Shown here: in pieces, positions 25,979-32,820 of the stretch
Numbering within the stretch: position 1 is the first letter of the stretch
Layout: every line of letters begins with the position of its first letter
Source of the DNA: Pontiellaceae bacterium B12227
GTDB taxonomy: Bacteria > Verrucomicrobiota > Kiritimatiellia > Kiritimatiellales > Pontiellaceae
NCBI GenBank assembly: GCA_029432775.1
Contig: JAROAZ010000033.1
Span: 1 to 59,322, forward strand
DNA length: 59,322 bases
Direction of reading: 5' to 3'
Notes under the pieces: generated by a model
The model's database searches: none
What the model saw: the letters and a program-made list of their open reading frames with translations, nothing else
Told to the model about the DNA's origin: nothing
Position numbers and translations under genes: made by a program

Positions 25979-27070
25979 GTGATACTCATCCCTCAAAAAC
26001 TAATCATAGAAGATTGCCTTGGAATAAACATGGCAGCCTTTATCGCCAGGATGACCGAGGTATCTCAGCGAACGATAGCGGATGACCTCAAGGGAAAAAG
26101 GGAAATGGCCCCTAAGTCTCGTCGAAAGATGCAGGCGGACATAAAGAGCTTCTTTATTGAGAGTATAAACCCCGAACTTTCCTCTGAAAAACTGGATGGC
26201 TTCGGACTATTCCCTGATCGAAACGATGAGGTGGTGGAAGAAGTTTACAAACATCATTGGAGCTACCAGTTAACTTCTCTTGAAAAGGGACTCATGATGG
26301 GGCAGGGATCTCTAAAAGCCTATGATGAGGGTGGGAGAATATTTCCTCCAGAATCCATCAGAGAGCTGCAGTTGTTGGAGACAGCAAACTATGCAATTTC
26401 TGAGGCATTCCAATCTGAGGGTTGGATGTCTGCTAGAACCGTTATGCTGGCTGAATGGGACCAAGTACCATTATTAAATGCCAGTATATTCCAGAAAGAA
26501 AAAGAGGCGATTGAAGGGGTAGACAGCGAGGGCAAGTTTCGGCGTTATTGCACTGTACTGGGTTTGAGTAGCTCGATCTACATGCTCGCCTTGGTTGATT
26601 TGGGATTTAGTCATGATGGAAACATGGCAACGGCCAAACCGTTCTTTCAGGATCTTCTTCCTATACAGGATGGAATGAGCGCGTCTTTTCCGGTAGAGGC
26701 GTGGCTCGATGGTGTCGGAAAAGAGCTTAAGCTTGAGGGTGTTAATGCTCTGGGGCGAGCATTGTCTCGGTGGAAGAATGTAGATGAAGATACCGGGTTG
26801 CGTGAGCTAAAACGTTGGCGAAGCGGGAAGGTATTGCCGAACTGGGATACAGCAATGTTTCTTTGCGATAAGCTGGACGCTGAGCGCCCTGGTACATGGT
26901 GGAAGCACCTTGTTCGATACGGAGCAGCTCGGCTACTTCAAAAGTTTCATACACACTGCACTCAAAGCATTATCGCCGAAGGTCGGGATGATGTGCTCAA
27001 GATGTTTTATCAGGAGTATCCAAAGTGGTATCGCCATCACCAAGACCTTCACAAAAAAGCCCTCGCATAG
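25979..27070 (+). CDS. Unknown protein with N- and C-terminal HTH-like segments, last gene of defence block
   Basis: The frame opens at GTG 25979, 27 bases after the HNH gene, with no clear ribosome site; an in-frame ATG at about 26030 (MAAFIARMTEVSQRTIADDL) is an alternative. The N-terminal segment AAFIARMTEVSQRTIADDLKG and a later one (GVNALGRALSRWKNV to LPNWDTAMFLCDKL) both look like helix-turn-helix motifs of the Cro/repressor type. The rest is helical with no catalytic motif I can recognise. It could be a transcriptional regulator of the block or a DNA-binding partner of the nucleases. The stop codon lies within the downstream terminator stem. Confidence 0.6.
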   Translation: MILIPQKLIIEDCLGINMAAFIARMTEVSQRTIADDLKGKREMAPKSRRKMQADIKSFFIESINPELSSEKLDGFGLFPDRNDEVVEEVYKHHWSYQLTSLEKGLMMGQGSLKAYDEGGRIFPPESIRELQLLETANYAISEAFQSEGWMSARTVMLAEWDQVPLLNASIFQKEKEAIEGVDSEGKFRRYCTVLGLSSSIYMLALVDLGFSHDGNMATAKPFFQDLLPIQDGMSASFPVEAWLDGVGKELKLEGVNALGRALSRWKNVDEDTGLRELKRWRSGKVLPNWDTAMFLCDKLDAERPGTWWKHLVRYGAARLLQKFHTHCTQSIIAEGRDDVLKMFYQEYPKWYRHHQDLHKKALA

Positions 27071-27089
27071 AAATGCCCATGCGAGGGCT
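27051..27089 (-). terminator. Convergent-gene terminator hairpin
   Basis: Perfect 11-bp arms AGCCCTCGCAT (27058-27068) and ATGCGAGGGCT (27079-27089). On the minus strand the stem runs directly into six T (27058-27053 complement), so it ends the small gene at 27109-27264. For the plus-strand defence operon, which stops inside the stem, only a weaker T tract follows. Confidence 0.8.
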
Positions 27090-27108
27090 GGTTTCCTAAG
27101 GATTCGGG

Positions 27109-27264
27109 CTACTTACCGCCTCTCGACGGGGCATTGCCACGACTACCTCCTGATTTTCCGCCTGTTGTGCTTGGCCAGTTTCCTCCTGGTCCCGGATGAC
27201 TTGATGGGCCTCGTCCACCGCCGTTACTTCCACCTTTTGCACCACCACTATTTCCTTTTGCCAT
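27109..27264 (-). CDS. Small Gly/Ser-rich protein (NWPSTTG type)
   Basis: A 51-codon minus-strand gene from ATG 27264, preceded by AGGAG with good spacing and followed by a strong terminator. The product starts MAKGNSGGAKGG, contains GPGGNWPSTTGGKSGG and ends SRGNAPSRGGK. It is basic, low in complexity and has no hydrophobic core. I recall very short proteins with an NWPS-T-G...GGxRxNAP pattern being common next to defence genes and on integrative elements, with unknown function. Convergent orientation to the defence operon and its own signals make it an independent unit. It could be an antisense-coupled regulator or a nucleic-acid-binding peptide. Confidence 0.7.
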   Translation of the reverse strand: MAKGNSGGAKGGSNGGGRGPSSHPGPGGNWPSTTGGKSGGSRGNAPSRGGK

Positions 27265-27405
27265 TTTCCTGCTCCTGTTCTATTCAACAGCAAACCACTT
27301 GCTGTTTTCTTAAGGAGGAATTTAGAGATCTGGCCTATTGTTAGGTAGTGACACGGAGTTGAAAAACGCAACTTATTTTTACTTTCACACACATTTCACC
27401 GGGAA

Positions 27406-27471
27406 CATGGGGCAGGTAGAGGTGATGTGGCCATAAGTAGCCGAATACCCGGGGCTTACAGCTGCCCCATG
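27406..27471. repeat. 66-bp hairpin element, isolated copy of the repeat's left part
   Basis: Starts CATGGGGCA and ends TGCCCCATG with exactly the same 66-bp length as the first segment of the three 260-bp repeats, preceded by a similar TTTCACCGGG. The inner sequence has diverged and the tRNA-derived core is absent, so this is a lone or decayed copy. Region 27265-27572 otherwise holds no gene I can support. Confidence 0.6.
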
Positions 27472-27514
27472 TCGAGTTAGGCCTCGTGGGGGTTCCATCT
27501 CTGACTGGGGGCAC

Positions 27515-27556
27515 GAAAAAGCCCCTCCTCGGCCCGAAAGAGACCGAGAAGGGGCT
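27515..27556 (-). terminator. Terminator of the 30540-27573 minus-strand operon
   Basis: Arms AGCCCCTCCTCGG (27520-27532) and CCGAGAAGGGGCT (27544-27556) pair with one mismatch. On the minus strand the stem is followed by five T. It lies 17 bases past the last stop of the operon. Confidence 0.8.
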
Positions 27557-27572
27557 GGTGGGGTTGCGTGGA

Positions 27573-28337
27573 CTATTCGAATTTAGTGTACGGATAGGGC
27601 ATGTGACTGGTAATTTTCTCGAACCAGTAGCTAACCTCGTTGTTCTCATCGGTTTCCCGAGTAATCCGAATGCTCCAGCGAGTGAGTGCAAAGACGATAT
27701 ACTGGCCGGCTGCGCCTAGTTCAGTATTCAAAACGTCCTCGATCCATTCCTGAGTGTAGGTCGTTGAGTCTCCGTGATCTTTACGATATGCGTTTAGCCT
27801 CATTGTCAGCTTTTCGCCAGTGTAAGATACCAATTCGATTTCATCCGGAAATGGGCCAACGGCGACATCTGCCAACAGTGGAATCAACTTTTTTTCCGTG
27901 ACTCGTTCTGTGTCGGATGGCCGCATGGCTTCTTCTGCATTCACCATATCCGTGTAGGTGGGGCCGTTGCGGGCTTCCAGCTCAATCGGGCACAGCCGGG
28001 CATTGATCTGCTTCGCCAGTGCCGGGTCATCATCTTCATCTGGGATGTAGGCGATGTAGCTAACTTCCCGACGATGCAGAGCATCCACTGCCTCGTGGAA
28101 ATAGCAGAGAGTTTTCGGGTCATCCGCGCTCGCCGCGAAGCCTTTACCTGCATATAGATCCATCTGCTCTATCCGGATAACGTCCGTTGACTTACTACGG
28201 CTTAAGGTCTGAATTCCAACCCAGCGTTTCTTGTCTTCCTTCCACTTCAGCGGGACGTACCAGAATTCTTCGAATCCACCGCAGTAGTACTTAGGGCCAA
28301 TCTCCATCGTATGGCCTGCTTCATTTAATTTTTTCAT
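27573..28337 (-). CDS. Hypothetical protein, 254 aa
   Basis: Starts MKKLNEAGHTMEIGPKYYCG, preceded on the minus strand by AAAAAGG at a workable distance. It is a soluble alpha/beta protein with many acidic residues and no signal or membrane segment. A stretch YIAYIPDEDDDPALAKQINARL and a C-terminal TRWSIRITRETDENNEVSYWFE are the most distinctive parts, but I recognise no domain. It is the last of three genes that share direction, the GA-loop hairpins between them and a common terminator, so it is probably transcribed with the SF3-like ATPase and may serve replication or maintenance of the element. Confidence 0.6.
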   Translation of the reverse strand: MKKLNEAGHTMEIGPKYYCGGFEEFWYVPLKWKEDKKRWVGIQTLSRSKSTDVIRIEQMDLYAGKGFAASADDPKTLCYFHEAVDALHRREVSYIAYIPDEDDDPALAKQINARLCPIELEARNGPTYTDMVNAEEAMRPSDTERVTEKKLIPLLADVAVGPFPDEIELVSYTGEKLTMRLNAYRKDHGDSTTYTQEWIEDVLNTELGAAGQYIVFALTRWSIRITRETDENNEVSYWFEKITSHMPYPYTKFE

Positions 28338-28376
28338 TATTTTACCTTTTTCTTAATATTTTTTGTGGTTAAGGGT

Positions 28377-28394
28377 GCTCCCCCGAGGGGGAGC
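28377..28394. other. Intercistronic GA-loop hairpin 1
   Basis: GCTCCCCC and GGGGGAGC are exact complements around a two-base GA loop, in the gap between the 149-aa and 254-aa genes. There is no adjacent T tract, so it is more likely an mRNA-stability or partial-attenuation element than a full terminator. A similar hairpin lies at 28869-28886. Confidence 0.55.
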
Positions 28395-28398
28395 TTGG

Positions 28399-28848
28399 TT
28401 AATAGAGCCAGTCTTCAGTGCTGTAATTGAAAATTTCGGGGTCAGCGAAGAAGTGGTACCAAACGTTGCACGAATCTTCATCGAATCCATTCATCGGTAT
28501 ATCTTCTTCGTGCCGGCAAATAACTATCTTCGGAAGAAAGAGGCGGTCATTATTCTGCATTGCCTTGTGAAGCCGCATAGAGAATAATCTCTTCCAGCGG
28601 GAGTACAATAGCTCTCCATTATCCGACTCTACAGGATAGCCGTGCAGATCTTTCCGTCCTGCATTTTCAAGGATTTCAAGAATGCGAGTCGGGCGAACGA
28701 AATCGTCGGTTTGCTGATGGTTCAGCACGACACATGCAACCTTTTCGATCCAGACAAGGCGTTCTGCGTTCTCTTTAAACCAGCGAACCTCGTCAGCATC
28801 TTCCAGTGCAATAGTCGGCTCGAACGTAACCTTTTCATACTTTTTCAT
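28399..28848 (-). CDS. Hypothetical protein, 149 aa
   Basis: Begins MKKYEKVTFEPTIALEDADE. It is acidic and soluble, with the central segment TDDFVRPTRILEILENAGRK and an aromatic C-terminus (VWYHFFADPEIF to EDWLY). There is no recognisable domain, signal peptide or membrane segment. It lies between the SF3-like ATPase gene and the 254-aa gene, separated from each by a 50-60-base gap carrying a GA-loop hairpin. Start chosen at the first ATG, with AGGAGAAT upstream. Function unknown. Confidence 0.6.
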   Translation of the reverse strand: MKKYEKVTFEPTIALEDADEVRWFKENAERLVWIEKVACVVLNHQQTDDFVRPTRILEILENAGRKDLHGYPVESDNGELLYSRWKRLFSMRLHKAMQNNDRLFLPKIVICRHEEDIPMNGFDEDSCNVWYHFFADPEIFNYSTEDWLY

Positions 28849-28868
28849 GATATTCTCCTAATATAAGC

Positions 28869-28886
28869 CCCCTCCCGAGGGAGGGG
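28869..28886. other. Intercistronic GA-loop hairpin 2
   Basis: CCCCTCCC and GGGAGGGG are exact complements around GA, in the gap between the ATPase gene and the 149-aa gene. The layout matches the hairpin at 28377-28394 although the arms differ in sequence, which suggests a functional RNA feature conserved by structure. Confidence 0.55.
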
Positions 28887-28899
28887 AACTCGGTTGAGG

Positions 28900-30540
28900 T
28901 TAGTCCTGCACCATTGCGAACGAGTAGCACGGAGTTTCACGGTCACCACGGTTCACCGACTTGCCTTCTGCATTCATTTCAATGCGGGGCTTCAGCTCTA
29001 CCGTCCGTTTAATGCGAATGCCCTCGATGACGATTTCATTCGTGCCACGGAACAAAGGCTTCAACTTGCGGCCAACCAGCGTGGAGCACTTAGTGAGGCA
29101 GGTGCCCGTCTCAAGAGTCTCGTGGTCCTTCAGGCCGGGAATGAGTCGTTCGAGACCCATGGCTTCAAGCTCTTTGAGGATATCCCCAGTCTGCAAGAGT
29201 CCGGTTGAATCCTTGACCTCAAGCAATGCACGGGAAACCTCACGCAGCCAGCTCTGGTTCGGCGTGTAGAGCATCTTCTTCACGTCGGAGTATCCATCGA
29301 ACATATCCGCCTCGCCCAAGATATCTTTAACGATGTAGTTCATTACACCTGCCCAGCGGGAGAAGTCGTGTGCATGTGCCGCTACAGGATCTACCTTGCA
29401 TCCTGCTTCGTACCACTCACGAATAATCTTGAACACAGCCCCCAGAAACTCAGACTGGTTTTCACGGATGTGATCGAGAATGAAACCATCGTTTTCATAA
29501 CGGTGGAACTCATACCCCTTAGCACGCTTCTTAATGCGCACCGGAGCCGTGCGGTTGGCCAAGTCCTTATTTAGAGAGGCCTCATTGGTCGTCATCGAAA
29601 CTACGGTTCGTGTCGGAACTACGGTGACGTCGGCAGTATACGGATTGGAAGCCGAATAAGTGTCTTCAGTGAGGAAGCTCTCAATCTGCTGGCTCTCAAT
29701 GTGTCCACGGCAGTTATCGAAGAGAATCATGCCATGACCTGCAATGACCGCACTGTTAAAGCTGCGCTCTGCACTACCGATTCCACGCTGTCCGAAGTTC
29801 ACAATCGCAGACTGCTGGTTGTAGATGGCAGATTTCATCTTGTTCCAGTAGCCCTTACCCGACTGAGACTCGTTCGACTCAATAAGGTCAATTGTGGCAC
29901 GACCTTTGAGCAATCCGCCCATCACCAGACTGGGGACAATTAGTGCTGCATAGGCTCGTGAACGGTCGCCAGAACTGACAAAGTCAAAGTCCACCAAAAC
30001 CTTGTCGAGAATCAGTTTAGCCTCCTCAACAGTCTCTGGTTCCGGCGGTGCTTCACCATGTGCGAAAACATCTCCAACTACGTTTCCTTGGGCTGCAACC
30101 ATCAGTTTCCCCTCGTGCTCCATAAGGAGCGGACAGGGCGAGATGATCTGGATGGAATGAAGCTGCTCACGGAATTCATCGGTCTCCATAATGCTGGAGG
30201 CGAATCCCTGGCCGCATTGAGTGGGAGTTGTCACTCCCTCTCCTTTGACCACCTTGAATGCCACCGGTTTGGTGTACTTCTCAATGAGGTACGCCAAGCG
30301 TTTGGTCGTGACGGGGCGAAGTTCATGCTTCTTCCCTTTCTCGACCAGCTCCATAAGAGCATCGCCGTTCATGAAGAAGCGTTCGGTCTTCGCCAACTCA
30401 CCTGCGATGATCTTGGCAGCATCGGCACGGAGGCCGTGTGTGCTACCCTTGACCACCACAGTCGGCAGTTCAGCTACTTTGGTTTCGATTACTTCTGCGA
30501 CGGCAGCGTCAACTGCCCCTACGTGTACTTTATCAGCCAT
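28900..30540 (-). CDS. SF3/D5-like P-loop ATPase, putative replication helicase
   Basis: A 546-residue protein (MADKVHVGAV). The central ATPase has a Walker A-like ESNESQSGKG (221-230), a Walker B ILFDN (272-276) and an Asn sensor in SMTTNE (315-320) followed by the arginine-containing LANRTAPVRI. This A-B-sensor spacing is that of superfamily 3 or phage D5-type helicases and plasmid replication ATPases, although the P-loop lacks the usual first Gly. The N-terminal 200 residues and the C-terminal helical part have no match I know. It is the first gene of a three-gene minus-strand operon under a long palindrome (30679-30703). A role in replication of the mobile element is the best inference. 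Confidence 0.6.
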   Translation of the reverse strand: MADKVHVGAVDAAVAEVIETKVAELPTVVVKGSTHGLRADAAKIIAGELAKTERFFMNGDALMELVEKGKKHELRPVTTKRLAYLIEKYTKPVAFKVVKGEGVTTPTQCGQGFASSIMETDEFREQLHSIQIISPCPLLMEHEGKLMVAAQGNVVGDVFAHGEAPPEPETVEEAKLILDKVLVDFDFVSSGDRSRAYAALIVPSLVMGGLLKGRATIDLIESNESQSGKGYWNKMKSAIYNQQSAIVNFGQRGIGSAERSFNSAVIAGHGMILFDNCRGHIESQQIESFLTEDTYSASNPYTADVTVVPTRTVVSMTTNEASLNKDLANRTAPVRIKKRAKGYEFHRYENDGFILDHIRENQSEFLGAVFKIIREWYEAGCKVDPVAAHAHDFSRWAGVMNYIVKDILGEADMFDGYSDVKKMLYTPNQSWLREVSRALLEVKDSTGLLQTGDILKELEAMGLERLIPGLKDHETLETGTCLTKCSTLVGRKLKPLFRGTNEIVIEGIRIKRTVELKPRIEMNAEGKSVNRGDRETPCYSFAMVQD

Positions 30541-30678
30541 TTTTTATCCTTTTGTTATTGGGCTGAGTGCTTGCGACCTGCATCTCGCTGATGCCATGTG
30601 TCGCTTGCTATGGACACGATTAGGGGGTAATCCGGGGTATCCTGCATCTGATCATGCATGTTACCTACATAATCGACA

Positions 30679-30703
30679 CAACATGCTTGTATTAAGCATG
30701 TTG
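30679..30703. promoter_or_regulatory. Palindromic operator upstream of the ATPase operon
   Basis: CAACATGCTT and AAGCATGTTG are perfect ten-base arms around GTATT. Wider half-sites CACAACAT and ATGTTGTG (to 30719) suggest a second overlapping palindrome. The site is about 140 bases upstream of the ATPase start and downstream of the 527-aa gene. Region 30541-30746 has no gene. Confidence 0.5.
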
Positions 30704-30746
30704 AGGTGCGTATGTTGTGACGTGTTCGGATTTGTTCTGGCGTGTT

Positions 30747-32330
30747 CTAGGGCAGTTTTGACTGCCAGGAGCCGTTTCCTGCATTCCGAGAGAGTAGGTG
30801 GTAGTGGTAGACCGAATGGTGGAAAGGAAATTGCTTTGGGTTAGCCTTCTGGATCTTGCGGGAGATCTGTTGCCAGTTGAGGGGTTTAGCTTCTTTAAGG
30901 TCGTCAGCCAGCTTGAAAAACTCGGCGTAATGAGCACCAAGGCAAAGCATTTTCCGAGCATCGAGTACCAGTTTTCCGACTGTCTTTTTAGGGCAGGATC
31001 TCGCTATCCATTTTGTAGTTTCTTCCGGGTGTAACTCCGAATTTTCCTGCCGGAGCTTCTGGTATTCAGCAAAAAATATTTCCCGGGCCTCACGCTCAGT
31101 GAGATAGGTCTTCAGGTGTCTGGTCGATTCCTTTTCAAAGCTGGAGTCCTCGTCGTCAATTGTGTCCACAATCGCATTGATCGACCAGTCCGGGTGTTTC
31201 TCCCTGAGATCATCATATTTCTTGTAGAACGTGACGGCTTTGGTTTCCCGTGCCGCCCAATCCCGGAATAGTTCCGGGGAGGATTGTCTATCGATATAGC
31301 TTGTGGTTGTTGGGTCGTATTCTGATTTAGGGACGATCTCTGGCTCTGCCTCTTGCACGGGTATTGACTCGTCCTCAGTATGCTGTGTGTCAGGCATCTC
31401 CTGCTCATGTTCGTGAATGCTCAGAATTTCGGTGATTGCTGCTTCCATATGTTTAGGCTTTGGAAGAATCAGAAAGGCTCCGTCTGGGCAGGAATCTGGG
31501 ATCGCAATCAGGGCGACTACGTCCTTATAGGAGTTGATGATCGCCGGTCGAATCGTAAGCATCGTATCCTTAGCAGTCTTAAAGTCTGCCGAAAGAGAGG
31601 TATCTCTCTTCTTGTAGGGAATACGCAGGGCGAATTTGATCTGACTTAATATGCTAAGCTCATCCGACAGGAATTCCTCGAGGGAAATCCTGTAAGGAAA
31701 ACGGCCCTTATATTGCAGGGTTCCCAACTGACATAGTTCAGTCCAGGGCAGTTGGAGCAGAGCGTGGTCGGAGATGGTTGTAAAAACCTGTTCTTCCTTC
31801 CTGACTAAATCATGCACTCGGAATCCACAATAGGTATGCTTCATCCGATATAAGTAGTAGGGGATCAGCAGCACCAAGAAATAAGAAACATGATGTTGTA
31901 TAATCTTTGTGCCGTAGATTAGTACCAATAGAAGAAGGAAAGCTATGGTTGTTATAATGAATTCAGCGGCTTCTAGGTTCCCACCTTTTCCGGTTTTCTT
32001 TTTGCGCAGGTTCAGAATTAACTGAGCCAGGTGCTGTCGTAGCTTAAAAACAAAATTATTTGCTCTCAGGTTGTTGATCCCTGAGAATATTACATATTTC
32101 ATGCCTGTCGTGACTTGGTAGGATCTGTCCGATAGTTCGAAAATTTGATGTTTATTGATCGGTGATGAAAAGATTTCTACGAAGGGCCATTTACTGGTTT
32201 TTGGGCTATCGATCAGTAACAAGGTTTCGGAATGGGGAACGTCAGGCTTCTCTGAATCAGAAAGATATTCCTGTTCGGAGTTATATGTCGGTCGGATGAT
32301 TTTATTGATGTTCAAACTCATAGTGCCCAT
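30747..32330 (-). CDS. Membrane-anchored hypothetical protein, 527 aa
   Basis: Begins MGTMSLNINKIIRPTY; a second ATG three codons later is an equally good start. Two adjacent hydrophobic helices at about residues 125-160 (FIITTIAFLLLLVLIYG and VSYFLVLLIPYYLY) are preceded by a basic KLRQHLAQLILNLRKKK helix, giving a hairpin membrane anchor with a large C-terminal cytoplasmic part. That part has an acidic Pro/Glu linker (about 310-345) and helical C-terminal repeats (EREAREIFFAEYQKLR). No known domain is recognised. The gene is the last one in unit A, ending its own transcription unit about 80 bases before the 260-bp repeat begins upstream of it. Confidence 0.55.
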   Translation of the reverse strand: MGTMSLNINKIIRPTYNSEQEYLSDSEKPDVPHSETLLLIDSPKTSKWPFVEIFSSPINKHQIFELSDRSYQVTTGMKYVIFSGINNLRANNFVFKLRQHLAQLILNLRKKKTGKGGNLEAAEFIITTIAFLLLLVLIYGTKIIQHHVSYFLVLLIPYYLYRMKHTYCGFRVHDLVRKEEQVFTTISDHALLQLPWTELCQLGTLQYKGRFPYRISLEEFLSDELSILSQIKFALRIPYKKRDTSLSADFKTAKDTMLTIRPAIINSYKDVVALIAIPDSCPDGAFLILPKPKHMEAAITEILSIHEHEQEMPDTQHTEDESIPVQEAEPEIVPKSEYDPTTTSYIDRQSSPELFRDWAARETKAVTFYKKYDDLREKHPDWSINAIVDTIDDEDSSFEKESTRHLKTYLTEREAREIFFAEYQKLRQENSELHPEETTKWIARSCPKKTVGKLVLDARKMLCLGAHYAEFFKLADDLKEAKPLNWQQISRKIQKANPKQFPFHHSVYHYHLLSRNAGNGSWQSKLP

Positions 32331-32409
32331 TCGTAAATTCCATAGTTAGCGATACATGTTAATAAAAAAGCATAGCATGAATCAAGTTTCACCCTATTTA
32401 CTGTGGGGA

Positions 32410-32669
32410 CATGGGGCAACAGGGTGGGATTCTTCTGTAACCGGCCTATTTGCCGGAGGTTACAATTCCCCCATGTTGTAGATGAGGTCATGGGAAGGCA
32501 CTCGATGAAGGTCAAAGTTTACCCTTTTATGGGGCCGGCAAAACATGCTACAAAACCTTCCCGGAAAACTTAAAATAGGGAGTTTTTCGCAGTTTTGCGA
32601 TATTTGTAAGGTGTTGAGGTAGAGGATTTACTAGAATCCGTTGGTCGTCAGTTCGACTCTGACCGCCGG
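32410..32669 (+). repeat. 260-bp element-end repeat, copy 1 (right end of unit A)
   Basis: Begins with a 66-bp hairpin (CATGGGG to CCCCATG with an inner GTAACCGGC/GCCGGAGGTTAC stem), continues through a shared block containing GGAAGGCACTCG and a terminator-like CTTCCCGG/CGGGAG stem, and ends in the core AATCCG to GACCGCCGG (32635-32669), which equals the 3' part of the tRNA at 54556-54590. The same length and core recur at 41068-41327 and 54331-54590. Confidence 0.85.
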
Positions 32670-32729
32670 GTCAGAAGTCGAACGACATACTTAGGCTTCA
32701 TGAGAGCCTTTTGGAACGATGATCCAAAG
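32670..32729. promoter_or_regulatory. Left end of unit B: inverted core-type site and operator-like palindrome
   Basis: GTCAGAAGTCGAACGAC (32670-32686) is an imperfect inverted copy of the T-arm part of the core just before it, so the junction is a large hairpin like the inverted core sites of tyrosine recombinases. At 32709-32728, TTTTGGAACGATGATCCAAA is a variant of the palindromes at 3193 and 3425. Region 32730-32820 shows nothing further. Confidence 0.45.
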
Positions 32730-32820
32730 CTCAGTAATCCTCTTTTTATGTTCAGAGAGCACCTAAAATATGTCTATTTCACGACTTTATTCCTTTGATA
32801 GATCTGGTGTATTAGTTCCG

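Larger units (their letters stand above)
1..32669. mobile_element. Unit A: right part of a large integrated element (defence and replication-like cargo)
   Basis: Its right boundary is the first 260-bp repeat (32410-32669), which ends in a 35-bp core matching the 3' part of a tRNA gene present at the far end of the island. The left boundary is outside the window. The content is typical accessory DNA: several restriction or defence nucleases, an SF3-like ATPase, small unknown genes and tight operator-like palindromes. No integrase, relaxase or conjugation gene is visible in this part. The boundary is inferred from repeat structure only. Confidence 0.6.
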
